Position numbers and translations under genes: made by a program. A DNA stretch of 64,000 bases from positions 357,674-421,673 of the forward strand of contig CAKJVC010000196.1 of NCBI GenBank assembly GCA_918026815.1. The letters are read 5' to 3'. A model generated the notes under the pieces. It was given only the letters and a program-made list of their open reading frames with translations. It was not told the DNA's origin and made no database searches. Source of the DNA: Chalara sp. BL73 (Eukaryota; Ascomycota; Leotiomycetes; Helotiales). The first letter of the stretch is position 1. Each line of letters starts with the position of its first letter. Shown here in pieces: positions 49,620-60,873 of this stretch.

Positions 49620-51113
49620 GGTAGACGGATGGCGGCTAGGGAAAGATCCCAAGAGTGGACTGTTCGGGCCATTTTGAATTCTGCGGTCCTTGGGGAGTAG
49701 GAACCATGATCGTTGGGTTCCCCTTGTTGATGTACTATATGTGGATCGGTTCCACATTCTACGGAGGGCACTTTCCTGCTCCTAGCTCTAAGCAATCTTT
49801 CATTGGCTTTATCAGACACCTCGCAGATCTGGTACATGAGCACGCATATCCGAGCCTACGGGCCTGGAAGATCTACTGGTCATTCTTCCTCGTCGAGGCG
49901 GCATTTTACTGTTTCTTGCCTGGCGTCAAGGGTTACGGAAAGCCCCTCAGCCACGAAGGGGGCAAACAGCTCAAGTACCACTGCAGCGCCGTGTGGTCCT
50001 TCTACATCACTATCTTAGTGGCTGCAGCACTCCACTTCACGGAAAACTTCCGGCTCTATGTGATCATTGATGAGTTTGGGCCAATACTATCAGTTGCTAT
50101 CATTTCGGGCTTTCTCGTGGCTATTGCCTCTCTGCTTGGCTTCGCGGCGCTCAGCACAGAATGACAGGATGCTTACTGTATGACTTTTTCATGGGCGCGG
50201 AGCTAAATCCTAGGATCGGCCAATTAGATTTCAAGATGTTTTTATGGTTCGAATTCCTTGGTTCATTTTATTTGCTATTTCTTGTGCTACAGCTGCCAAA
50301 CAGTATGAGATTTACGGCTATGTTTCTGCTGAAGTCATGTTTCTGGCTGGAGCTCACTTTTTGTACGCGAACGCGTGTGCGAAGGGTGAGGAATGCATAT
50401 TATCAACATGGTCAGTCCCCTACATCACCTCTCTAGTCAATCTACAAACAGAATATAAATTGATCCTATGAAGGGACATCTACTATGAGAAATGGGGTTT
50501 CATGCTCATATTCTGGAACCTGGCTGGTGTCCCCCTCAGTTATTGCCACTGCACGCTTTACTTTGCCAACCGCCTGGACACTGCATCTGATTGGTCCATT
50601 CCTGCGCTCCGTATTCCGGTTTTGATCTTTCTCTTCACATCATACCTCTTTGTGTACTGGATCTGGGACACCACGGGTAGTCAGAAGAACCGCTTCAGGG
50701 CGCAAGAACGTGGGAAGTTGGTACTAAGGAGGACGTTTCCCCAACTACCTTGGCAAACACTTCAAAACCCTCGTACTCTCACAACTGCATCCGGGAATAA
50801 AATTCTTGTGGATGGTTGGTATGCGTATGCTCGGAAAATACATTATACTTGCGATATCTATTTTGCCCTTGCTTGGGGTGCAGTTACTGGATTTGGTAGC
50901 CCCTTTCCATGGTTTTATCCCGCTTTCTTTACAGTTATGATTCTACACCGAGCGTATCGGGATATTCAGCGGTGTAAAGCGAAATATGGCGAGATTTGGA
51001 CAGAGTATGAAAAGCAGGTTCCTTGGTTATTTATTCCAGTATGCATTTTCCCTTGTCCACTTCCTTCATGACATGGCGCTAAAAATGACTAGCATATTAT
51101 TTAGATAGGATAG
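49620..51113 (+). CDS. erg4: C-24(28) sterol reductase (ERG4 family), with several frame breaks
   Basis: Family signatures run along the region in three frames: [12 protein letters not shown] near 49620, [19 protein letters not shown] (49675), [75 protein letters not shown] and [15 protein letters not shown]. The enzyme is a multi-pass ER membrane protein and performs the last step of ergosterol synthesis, using NADPH. Frame breaks: near 49650, near 50143, and at a T5 run (50239-50243). Each is repaired by one extra base. Two introns are normal (GTCAGT...GAAG before 50475; GTATGC...TTTAG, last exon 51105-51113). The N-terminal start is unclear. Either a decaying extra copy or consensus errors. 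Confidence 0.75.
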
Positions 51114-51315
51114 CGATATCTTGAAGGATTGTAGCCATACTTTAACTGTCTTGTGAAGTGATATTTTAAGTTATTCTATTCTGAGCTGGGATACGAACCC
51201 TATGTGCTTGCTACTTGTACACTCAAATGATATCTTCTTACTCTGAACCTACTTTTCAAGACACTCCGGTGGCGTGTGAGGGACACAGGCGTGTACGTTG
51301 AGGGTCTAGCCCTAA

Positions 51316-51793
51316 TTGTATTATTATTATTCCTTCTAACGTGCTGTATCAGTCAGGGACTATGTAGCACGGCTAGCGCCTAGGCGCTAGCGTTTCTATT
51401 TAATTAATTTACAAGCAATGGTGGTAGCCAATTTATTCCAGTGAATGTCGAGGGTCTAGCTTTGATTGTAGCAAATAGCAAAACAAATGAAATCGTAACA
51501 AACGTTTATTTTTTTCTTTCTAGCTCCTTTAGCGCCTCTAGCTCTTTTAGCTCTTGTTCTCGCTTTAGCCTGTTCAGGTGATTCTGTCCAGTACAAACAC
51601 TAGTCTTTTTAAAAACGCCAGCGTTTTTCAATGCCGATTGTCGTGTGCAATAGTAAAGCTATTGTAAGCTTGTTTCTTTCGCAGTAGTTTTCAAACTTTG
51701 ATTTAGCTAAAACTAGCTTAGGATCATTGCAGCTAAGTAGCAAATGCTAAGCTGTTTATTCCGTTTCGCACACGTATTTGTTAAACGTTACAT
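51316..51793 (-). mobile_element. 5'-truncated 3' end of a non-LTR retrotransposon (copy A)
   Basis: Aligns by eye with 51797-52270 along its full length. Most differences are transitions, C-to-T or G-to-A in this copy. On the minus strand it ends in an (AAT)n tail, as in LINE-type elements. Confidence 0.8.
51372..51391. repeat. 20-nt perfect palindrome in LINE 3' end
   Basis: GCTAGCGCCTAGGCGCTAGC is a perfect inverted repeat that would form a hairpin in the element RNA. The same 20 nt occur at 51852-51871 and 54593-54612. Confidence 0.9.
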
Positions 51794-51796
51794 ATT

Positions 51797-54700
51797 ATTA
51801 TTATTATTATTCCTTTTAACGTGCTGTATCAGTCGAGGACTATGTAGCACGGCTAGCGCCTAGGCGCTAGCGTTCCTATCTAGTTTATGTACAAGCAATG
51901 GTGGTAGTCAATCTATTCCAGTGAATGTTGAGGGTCTAGCCCTAATTGTAGCAAATAGCAAAACAAATGAAATCGTAGCGAACGTCTATTCTTCTCTTTC
52001 TAGCTCCCCTAGCGCCTCTAGCTCTTGTTCCCGCTCTAGCCTGTTCAGGTGATTCCGTCTAGTACAAACGCTAGTCGCTTTGAGGAACGCTAGCGTCTTT
52101 TCAATGCCGATTGTTGTGTGCAATAGTAAAGCCATTGTAAGCCTGTTTCCTCCAAAGTCGTTTTTGAGCTTTGATCTAGCTAAAACTAGCTTAGGATCAT
52201 TACAGCTAAGTAGCAAATGCTGAGCTGTTTCCTTCGTTCCGCACACACACTTGTCGGACGTCACATGCCCTAGCTTGTGCAAATATGATCGAATATAGCC
52301 ATAGCCGAGCTTTAATTGAAATAGCGAGCTAGCTAGCTCTCTAGTCGTTCCGCGCGGTAGTTGTATTTTTGACTTGATTTTCCACGGAAATAGCTTTTGT
52401 ACGTAAATGGATTTGTACTAGGCTTGCTGTCGTACTTTGCTAGCACATTTTTCCATTCCGCAATATTAGCTTTTTAGCTTCGCAGCCGAATACCGCAAAA
52501 CTCGTCGTTGTAGTGCTAGGCTCAATAGTTGTAGCTAGTTTAGCTAGTTTGTCGGCTTGGTCGTTTCCATAGATATCCGTGTGCCCTGGAACTCACTTTA
52601 GTGCAATACTAGCTCCTTTTTCTATTGCATATAGCGTAGCTTCGCTAGCGCGTATTTGCTGTGATTGGCCGGGATTGTCGTTAGCTGATTTTAGCCTGTG
52701 AAGTGCGGCTTGATTGTCGGCATAAATATTGTAGTTCTGGCCTGGCTGTACTATTGTACTAGCGTATTCGATAGCTTGTGTGATTCCTTCTAGCTCTCCA
52801 TTGTAGACTAGCTGTAATTGGCCAATGTTGTCGATATTACGATGTATTGTACTAGGCCGTCCTTGATTGTCGTATTGTAGCGCAATAAAGCCGATTCCTA
52901 CACTTGTCGATTCGGTGCTCGGAATCATCGACGCATCGGAATACATATTAATTGTACTAAGGTAGCTTAGGTGATTCAAGCTAGTTTGGTGCATTGTGGT
53001 GGCGTCTTCTTTTGACAGGGAGCTGATTTCGACTTTGTATGGCGTAGTGCGATTCCATGAAGCGTACTTGTAGTGCTGAATATGCTCTAGTCTAGCTGAA
53101 CTGGCTAAACTAGCTAAACTAGCTGAACTAGCTGAACTAGCGATGCGTTTTAGCTGTGTGCCGGCTGTAGCTGTTTGTGTAGCTTGTTTGATAGGGTGAT
53201 TTTGAAGTAGCTTTAAAGCTCGAATAGCATATTGTCGTACGTTAGCGTTAAGTCGTACGCTAGCGGGATACAATGCTGATTCGACCTCTATAGAGCAAAT
53301 TGGACTAGTTCGGAAAACACTTAGTATTTTGCGTAGTGCCAGGTTCTGTAATAATTGTAATTGTCGGCTGAATTGTGCTTGGCCTTTCCACTATATTACC
53401 GCTCCGTAGTCGGCTACGCTAGTCACGCAAGCGAGGTATAATTGTCGCATAGCAAAAGGGCTAAGACCTCTTTTCGTGTTAGCTAGTCTAGCTAGTCGAT
53501 AAAAACTAGATCTAGCTTGGCTAGTACGTATTGCGACGTGTTGCTTAAATGTAAGCCCTGAATCGAACCAAATGCCTAGCTAGCGTACTAGCTTTTTGGC
53601 TGTACGACGTTGTTGTCAGGTAGTCGTAAGCTAATTGTACTAGCTAGTTTAGCTGTCGTAAAATGGATTAGTTCGGTTTTGGCCAAATCAAATTGAATTG
53701 CATTCAAGCTCGCTAGTTCAGCTAGTTTAGCTACTTCGCGTTCTAGTATGCGTACATTTTTCGGAGGCTAGTCGATGACGTAGTCAATGACATGTCGTTT
53801 ATGTACGACACTATTTTAATCGACGAAGCTAGCTTTGCCGCTAGGTCTCGTATGTAAATTAAGAATAGTATTAGCGAAATAGGACTGCCTTGCGGGATGC
53901 CGGTATCAATTGTACTAAATTGCTTTAATTGGTTGTCGAACGACAGTCGTAATTGTCGATTAGCTAGAAATAACGACACCTAGGAAATCAAGCTAGTCGG
54001 CATGCCGAGCTTTTGCAAAATAGCTAGTAGCTGATTTTTGGCCACGTAATCGAATGCTTTTTGATGTCTAAAAACAACGTTGTTGTAATACGTTTTGCTA
54101 GTCGATTTTGTTGTATCTCATTTGTCAATAGCATTGCCGCGTCGATAGCTGATTTTTTCAAGCGACCTCCGATTTGCGTATTGTGCAATAAGCTAGTCGT
54201 TTCCGCTAAGTAGCTAAGTCGCTGTGCTAAAATACGTTCGCTGATTTTGCCTAAGCAATTTAGTAGCGATATTACTCTGTATACTGTCGGATTCGTGTAG
54301 TCAGGCTTTTGATGTTTTTGGTATTACACCTGTAGCTTGCTTCCAGCACTTTAGGTGATAGCCGACATGCAATAGACTAGCGAATAGTCTATAAAATAGC
54401 TCGGATCCGTACGATAAGCTTGACGAATAATATCTTGATTGATCAAATCCGGACCTGGCGTTTTGCCTTTGATTTTGCCGAACATGCATTTTCTAGCTCC
54501 GAAATAGCTAGTTTCGGCTTAGGGCTAGACCCTCAACATTCACTGGAATAGATTGACTACCACTATTGCTTGTACATAAACTAGATAGGAACGCTAGCGC
54601 CTAGGCGCTAGCCGTGCTATAGTCCTCGACTGATACAGCACGTTAAAAGGAATAATAATAATAATAGCTAGTTTCGGCCATGCCCACGTAGTACTAGGTT

Positions 54701-54811
54701 GATAATTGTACCAAGCTAAATTAGCTGCTATTAGTGGCGGAGGGAACAGTTTGCTACGTAGCGTACTAGCTTTGCCTTGGAACGTCGTTTGGCCTGATAT
54801 AGTCGGGGTGA
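51797..54811 (-). mobile_element. Degenerate non-LTR (LINE) retrotransposon, minus strand (copy B)
   Basis: Fragments of one polyprotein can be read on the minus strand. They are a reverse transcriptase piece with IDTGIPQGSPIS and YINDMSL in place of the usual YxDD (53.7-54.0 kb), an earlier RT piece (54.3-54.5 kb), an RNase H domain with MYSDAS...YNGELEG...IYADNQAAL (52.6-53.3 kb), and a zinc-knuckle-like C-terminus CVCGTKETAQHLLLSC (51.99-52.28 kb). The DED residues of RNase H are kept. Stop codons and frame breaks separate the pieces, and the endonuclease half is missing, so the copy is dead and 5'-truncated. The 3' end has an (AAT)n tail. No LTRs are seen. Confidence 0.85.
54519..54662 (+). 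mobile_element. 144-bp insertion inside the LINE, identical in kind to its 3' end
   Basis: A plus-strand copy of the last 144 bp of the LINE, from TTAGGGCTAGACC to an (AAT)n tail, sits inverted within copy B. It is flanked by a 14-16 bp direct repeat (TAGCTAGTTTCGGC at 54505-54518 and 54665-54678), which is a target-site duplication. It is either an extremely truncated LINE copy or a short SINE-like element sharing the LINE tail. Confidence 0.85.
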
Positions 54812-55797
54812 TTAAAAGGATACATGCGATGAGTTTATGGAAATGAGAAATGATGAACTTTTGATGAAGTATCTCCCCTTGAGAGCAGAAGTTCTGATGC
54901 TTAGGGTGAAGTCCGTATGATGGCCCTCATGTGTCATTGCTGTCTCCGGAATGCGCGATCCTCTCTCGCGCCTTGTCGCCATTTTCGCTTCTCGATCAAC
55001 TCCACATTTATGATCAGCTTGATAGTCGTGTTCGCCGTTTGTATCACATTTACCGCTCAATCGCGCAGGGGCCCTTAATTTTGAAAGAACCCTATCCATC
55101 TTTGCGGTCATAGAATACCGGTTCGGTGGTTCAAATCGAGTGTTGGAGGCTTGTAAGCGGTAAATTCGGTATAATTCTTTTCTCCATCAAATGAATCCTC
55201 TCACTTCCTACCTCCAACTTCCCATCTTAATCACAGTATGACTGCCCTCATCTTCCACCTCGATATGCTGTTACGTGGAAAAAATCACATGTATGTTTTA
55301 CATACTGTACAAATTCAATTAGCCAGACACATGAGATAAGGATCATTATGGTTAAATTCTGTAGATCGTCGTACCTTTATGTAGCAAGGCTTATACTAAA
55401 GAAAACTAACTATTTTAACGTAGTACAAGAATTTAAATATTGAGCCATTGACCTTATGCCACAGCTGCATTATTAATGGTTCGGCTAAATAGAGGCAAGC
55501 TTGTCTGGGCAAAGAGCACCTCAAATCCCAATACACGTAATTTGCTTGCGGCTCACACCTTTTTCTTGAGCTTGTATCATGATTATTTCTTTCCCGGACG
55601 CGTTATTTGGCATCGAAAGATATCGGTCGAGTGTAAGTGTTCGTCTATTCAGCGCATCTTACCAATATAGGCAGGTGGGTTCGATGGGCGGATAAGAAGA
55701 ATGGGATGTCTGGAATATTAAATACTGGTGTTCGAGCGTGCTGGCAACCAGTTCGAGCTATGTTTCAGGACATTTCCAATCTAGCTATCCTGTGCTA
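54812..55797. other. Intergenic, about 1 kb
   Basis: No gene recognised. Holds the presumed promoter of the DUF885 peptidase gene. The frame is open for 20 codons upstream of 55798 without an ATG. Confidence 0.5.
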
Positions 55798-57118
55798 ATG
55801 ACGAGGACGACGAGGAACATGCAACTTCCCGTGCGTCAAGCGACGAATGTGACCCGCGACCACTATGAAAGCGACGTGGTGGAAGAGGAGAGCATGCGCG
55901 ATAGAATAGAACGTGTTTCTGCGGATTTACGCGACCTGAAGCTTTTCTATAATATCGAGTACTCTCCTCGGCGGACAGCGCGCCTGAAAGAGTATTACAC
56001 CGGCGAATTGGCAGGCCTTAAGGACGTGTCGTTTGACACAATCAATCAAGATGCGAAGATTGATTATTTACTACTGAAGAACAATCTTGAGAGACAGCTT
56101 CAGCAGCTGGATCTCGAGGCTGCGAAAGATAAGGAGACCGAGCCCCTCCTTCCCTTCGCCGTTACCATTATACGGCTTTGCGAGGAGAGACAGAGGATGG
56201 AACCAATTGATGCTAAGAAGGCGGCAACCGACATACAGGAGATTACGCAACGGGTGGTACTGAATACAGGGAGTAGTTTTGGCAGGAAAGATTGAGATGG
56301 ACAGGACGACGGCATTTCGTGCCGCTCGCACAGTTGATCGACTGCACGAACACCTCGCAGAGTGGTTTATATTCTACAACGGATATGATCCACTATTCTC
56401 CTGGTGGGTTGTGAAGCCGTACAGCCAAGTTGACAAGGCGCTTGCGGAGTTTGCGAATGTTGTTCGAGAACATCTTGTCGGTATCACACCGGGAAATGAA
56501 GACGTCATCGTAGGGGATCCGATTGGATATGAAGGGCTGCTGGCGGAGCTGAAAGCAGAAATGCTTCCCTACACCCCGGAAGAGCTCATCAAAATCGGAG
56601 AACTGGAATATGCATGGTGCTTGACTGAGATGAAGAAAGCATCGCATGATCTCGATCCTGGTTACGGCAAAAATTGGAAAGCGGCGCTGGAACATGTTAA
56701 GAACCTCTACGTTCCGCCTGGGAAACAAACAGAACTTATTCGCTTTCTAGCTATTGAGGCTGTCAATTATGTCAAAGAGCGAGATATGGTCACGATACCT
56801 CCGATCTCTAATGAGTGTTGGCGTATGTTCATGATGGCACCAATGAGACAAAAGGTTTGTTTGGTTTTTTTCGAACGTAAACCCCGTAATCTAGAGTCTC
56901 GCAATAGTCTACCACCAAGACAGCTCAATGTCTCCAAAAATTGCGTACATTGACTCCCCCGGAAGATATAACGCTTTAGATAATACCTCCGATCCTATGT
57001 TATAGAGGCGGGCAAGCTAATTCCTGGGTTCTCATCATAGGTCAGTCCGTTTTTCTTGGGCGGCAAAGATATCATCGTCTCGTATCCAACCTCTACAATG
57101 AATCACGAGGATAAGCTA

Positions 57119-57153
<35 letters not shown>

Positions 57154-57717
57154 CAGCACAGTCTTCCACGAGTTGGTCCCAGGGCACCACCTCCAAGGTC
57201 ATTATCTATCCCGCTCGAAGCCTTATCGCTTTCCTATTTTTGACACACCATTCTCCGTAGAAGGCTGGGCGCTTTACTGGGAACTAATACTCTGGGACTT
57301 GGGTTTTGCGGGGAGCCCGGAGAACCGGATTGGAATGCTTTTCTGGCGCATGCATCGATGCATAAGAATTATCTTCTCGTTGAAGTTTCATCTGGGTCAG
57401 ATGTCTCCGACAGAGTGTATAGATATGTTGGTTGATGCTGTTGGACACGAGCGTGCGAACGCAGAAGGGAAGTAAGACGATCATTTGCTGGTGACTATTC
57501 TCCGTTGTACCAATGTGGTTACCTTCTGGGTGGATTGCAGCTGTATTCCTTACGACAAGAACTGGTAGATGGTGGGAAGATGACACAAAAAGCCTTTCAT
57601 GACAGATTCCTCAAGGAGAGTACAATTCCAATCGAGTTGTTCAGGGCTCTCTTGTGGAAAGAACCTTTGAGGAGAGAATTCACACCTTCTTGGAGGTTCT
57701 ATAAAGGTGTAGAATGA
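55798..57717 (+). CDS. DUF885-family zinc metallopeptidase, with two frame breaks
   Basis: The sequence follows the DUF885 pattern: LRDLKLFYNIEYSPRRTARL, KIDYLLLKNNLERQL, FIFYNGYDPLFSWWV, RGNNPHFSRSTVFHELVPGHHLQGHYL with the HExxH-like HELVPGHH site, SVEGWALYWELILWDLG and GYLLGGLQLYSLRQELV. An intron lies between RQK and VSPFFLGGK (GTTTGT...CATAG). The frame breaks at a T4 run (56277-56280), where one T too many fits best, and at a G3 run (57467-57469), where one G is missing. The start at ATG 55798 is the first in frame; relatives often have a longer N-terminus. Function is presumed peptide hydrolysis; the cellular site is unknown. Confidence 0.8.
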
Positions 57718-57884
57718 ATCTATAATATTTATTGTCACGAACGAGACATTAAGAACACTTGGTCAAAACATTTGGACATATATTTGGACTATTCGTTACA
57801 GTATAAGGAAGTTAGATTCTCCATCAAGAAATTCAAGGACAGACTGCAGGAGATCTAAGAATCGGAGTATATAGCACGGAAAAT

Positions 57885-59630
57885 TTACAGCCCATAAGCG
57901 CGTCGGAGCTTCTCACTCACACGCTCTTCAGCAATTTCCACCTCCTCCCACATCTCCATCATTTTTGACGCTTCACTTCATTCCTCGGCGTCATATCGAG
58001 TTGGAACCAGTCCGGCTTCGCAATCAAGAGATTGCAATAGTCGAGATCCGGTATCTCAACCTCATGACCATTGTCATCTATTTTCTTCTTCATGTTGAAA
58101 GCCCAGGCAAGTGCGCCGCAAACCAGATATAACTCATGGTTTACTATATCAACCCCCATGCAAATACGGCGACCATTCCCAAACTGAGAATGCCCTTCGA
58201 GTCGTGGGTATTGTGTGAGCGGTTCTCGGAAGGTTGGGTAAGATGGGCTCATCCATCTCTGTGGAAGGAATGAATCCGGCATTGGATAAATATTAGCGTC
58301 TCGGGTGATCCCCTACTCGATCATTAGCAAATGTGGGACTGAATGGAGATTGTTGCCTACCATTCCATTGCATGGATGGTTGAGCCTGCCGGAATAAAGA
58401 AACCGTCGTAAACATGGTCTCTGCTTGAAGCATGTGGAATTCCAGTTGGCACTGGTGGTCTCCATCGAATTACCTCCTTCACAATGGAACGCAGAACTGG
58501 GAGGTTTTCCATATCTCTCATCTCAGGCAACCGGTCCCCACAGACAATATCGATCTCGTCTTGCAGCTTAGCCAGCCATTCAGGGTGCAGCACCACTGCG
58601 AGTATAAAGCTCATCAGAGGACTGGCGATTGTGAGCGCGCCCGCAATCGCCATCATACCAACCTCATATGCACCCTCGAGGTCGTCCGCCTGGGACTTTT
58701 CTTGGGAGTCGAAAAACATCTTCATGTAGCAAGGTTTGGCTTTGCCTTCTAGCCATTGTTTGCGGACTTTGGCTTGTTGACTAAGGAAGAAATCTCGCTC
58801 TTCAGCGTATCTCTTCTTCTCATATCTCTTCCAAGGAGATAAAAATGCAGGTAAATATGCCAGTGGTGAAACGACGTTAGGCAACGCGCCTGCTGGAGAT
58901 ATGACTGTTAGAAGAGCCATCGTGATTTGACGCAATCTTGACGCTTCGTCAGGTGATCCCCATGCCAGCCTACATATGTTTCGGCTCGTGTGCTCTTCCA
59001 AGAGATTCCTGTACCAGTCGGGGTGGAAAAGTAGTTTGTAAAGCAGCCGTTTTGTCTCTACGACAGGATAATTATGCTGAGATAGCCGAGCTGATGCTGT
59101 CATAATTTGGTGTCCAAACTTTCGCTGACGCAGCCATGTTTCTATCATACTTTTGGTTAAATCAGACTTCAGGATCGTGGTAAGCATTGGCAACATACCA
59201 TTTTCACCTAGAAGCGGAAGATATTCTCCCCAGTCTTATTAATAGGCAAGTTGTTTATCAGTGGTCGGTCTGAAAAGACTGCAGCTTGTTTTGCAAGAAG
59301 ATCTTTCGCAATCTGCTCCGAGGCTATCCATACATGTGTGGTGCCAAAAGCTCATGCTTGAAAATGGGGCCGGGCTCTTTGGCCCATTTGTAGAAATGTA
59401 GCCATGTTCTTTCAGTTGGCAGATCGTGAACTCTTCCAATGAGTGGTAAATCTTGATTGTGTCAGTACATGACCGAAGAACATGGCAGATTTTGCAATTA
59501 GAAATGCATACTCAGGGCCCAGGAAGTCTTTGAGCACCCTCAGGCATTCGGTGATATGGATCATGCCACCATCGGTAGACAGCAATCAGACATGCAAAAG
59601 GAATGCTCCTAACAGCGTCAAAAGGCTCAT
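57885..59630 (-). CDS. Cytochrome P450, with several frame breaks
   Basis: Read on the minus strand from ATG 59630. Visible parts are an N-terminal membrane segment (LLTLLGAFL...LIAVYRWWHDP), the proline-rich hinge RMPEGAQRLPGP, KEVIRW (ExxR), and the heme loop FGNGRRICMG with its cysteine. The C-terminus ends near 57885 (EKLRRAYGL). Introns such as GTATGT...GATAG at about 59205-59155 are canonical. Five homopolymers each appear one base short: 59596-59599, 59346-59349, 59228-59231, 58310-58313 and 57962-57966. Adding one base at each keeps a family-like protein throughout. A further break near 59515 is less sure. Likely an ER-bound monooxygenase; it diverges from the polyketide synthase gene and is probably part of the same cluster. 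Confidence 0.8.
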
Positions 59631-60873
59631 GGCGCAAAAGGACATCGTCTTGCACTTTGAACACACAATGTTTTTAGACAACAAGAAGAGGGAGAGAAAA
59701 ATGGTGCAACCACGCTTTATGTTCCCAGGGCGTACTTTGAGATATTGATCACTATCTACTTCGGAAGAAACCCATGCCAGGTGTTCTCAAAAACCTTAGG
59801 TGCCAAGTTTGCACTTCTAGCTCTTGGATGAGAAGTCATGAGCAATACGGGGTTTGCCGCAAATCCCTCGATTGAGCGCACAGCCGTCAAGTGGATTCAT
59901 CCCGATCCTTGCTGGTTCATCCTTCCGTCCAACAGTTAGACTTCCTTTGTCACATATCTCTGAGTCCGGGAGGACCCGCAGAAGCTTAAGCAGACCACGG
60001 AGTCCGTGCGAAGCGCTTCCGATGCAATCCCTCACCAGCAAGGACGCCATGATCGACGATAAATCTGACTTTAAGATGACCCCTTTTTTGCTAAGCGAAT
60101 CTTCCCCAGCGGACATCCGTCAACTCTAACACCATGTCAGGTAAAAGCTGAACATTAACAAAATCCGAGAATGTTTACAGCATGGCACGATAACCGTAGC
60201 GCTAGCGATGTAACTGGTGGCTTCTTTGATTCGGAAAGGGAATGTTGCCTCGGTCTTATCCAGACTGTGCATTTTGTGCACGTGGTCTGACTGACCTATG
60301 TTTCAATATGCTTTGTTTACATTGCTGTTTCTTACTCCCTGCTTTAATTTATTGTGAAATTGAGATTTAATCGAAACCCCTCGGTATTGGATTTTCATAC
60401 CGCCTTCCTTTCTCATTCTTAGATTGCCAGTGCAAGTCGGCGACTAAGCTGTTACCTGATCCGTAAATTATGGTCCTGACGGTCTTGATCCCGGACAAGT
60501 AACCATGTTTACTGGCATATTTATCACCGCTCCGAGAGCCTATCTATGATGCAAGTGCGTATAGTTTTACACAGGAGAGCGCATAGTCGATTACATGCCT
60601 TGCCGGACTAAGTCTCTACAGGAACAACTGTATGTGAGATATGAAATTCGTGGCTTTCTTGATTCAAAGTTGCTATTCCCAATTGGGGTAATGTGTCCAC
60701 TGTCTCTGCAGAGGCATAGTGATGTCTGAATTATTGGCACTTTCGTAGAGCCCTTTTCATGTGAAGTGGCAACTAAAATTTCTCGTTTGCATCTTGGTAT
60801 AAACACCACATGTTCCCAATGGTTTGGACACCAAGCTCATCCTCACCGGTCGTGTCAGAGTCAAGCATTAACC
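59631..60873. promoter_or_regulatory. Shared upstream region of the P450 and PKS genes
   Basis: About 1.2 kb between divergent start codons. ORFs at 59817-60129 on both strands have no recognisable motif. The region should contain both promoters; no specific binding site can be named. Confidence 0.45.

Noticed and set aside
55100..55170. GGTTCAAATC, B-box-like tRNA signal
   Set aside because: No matching A box or cloverleaf nearby.
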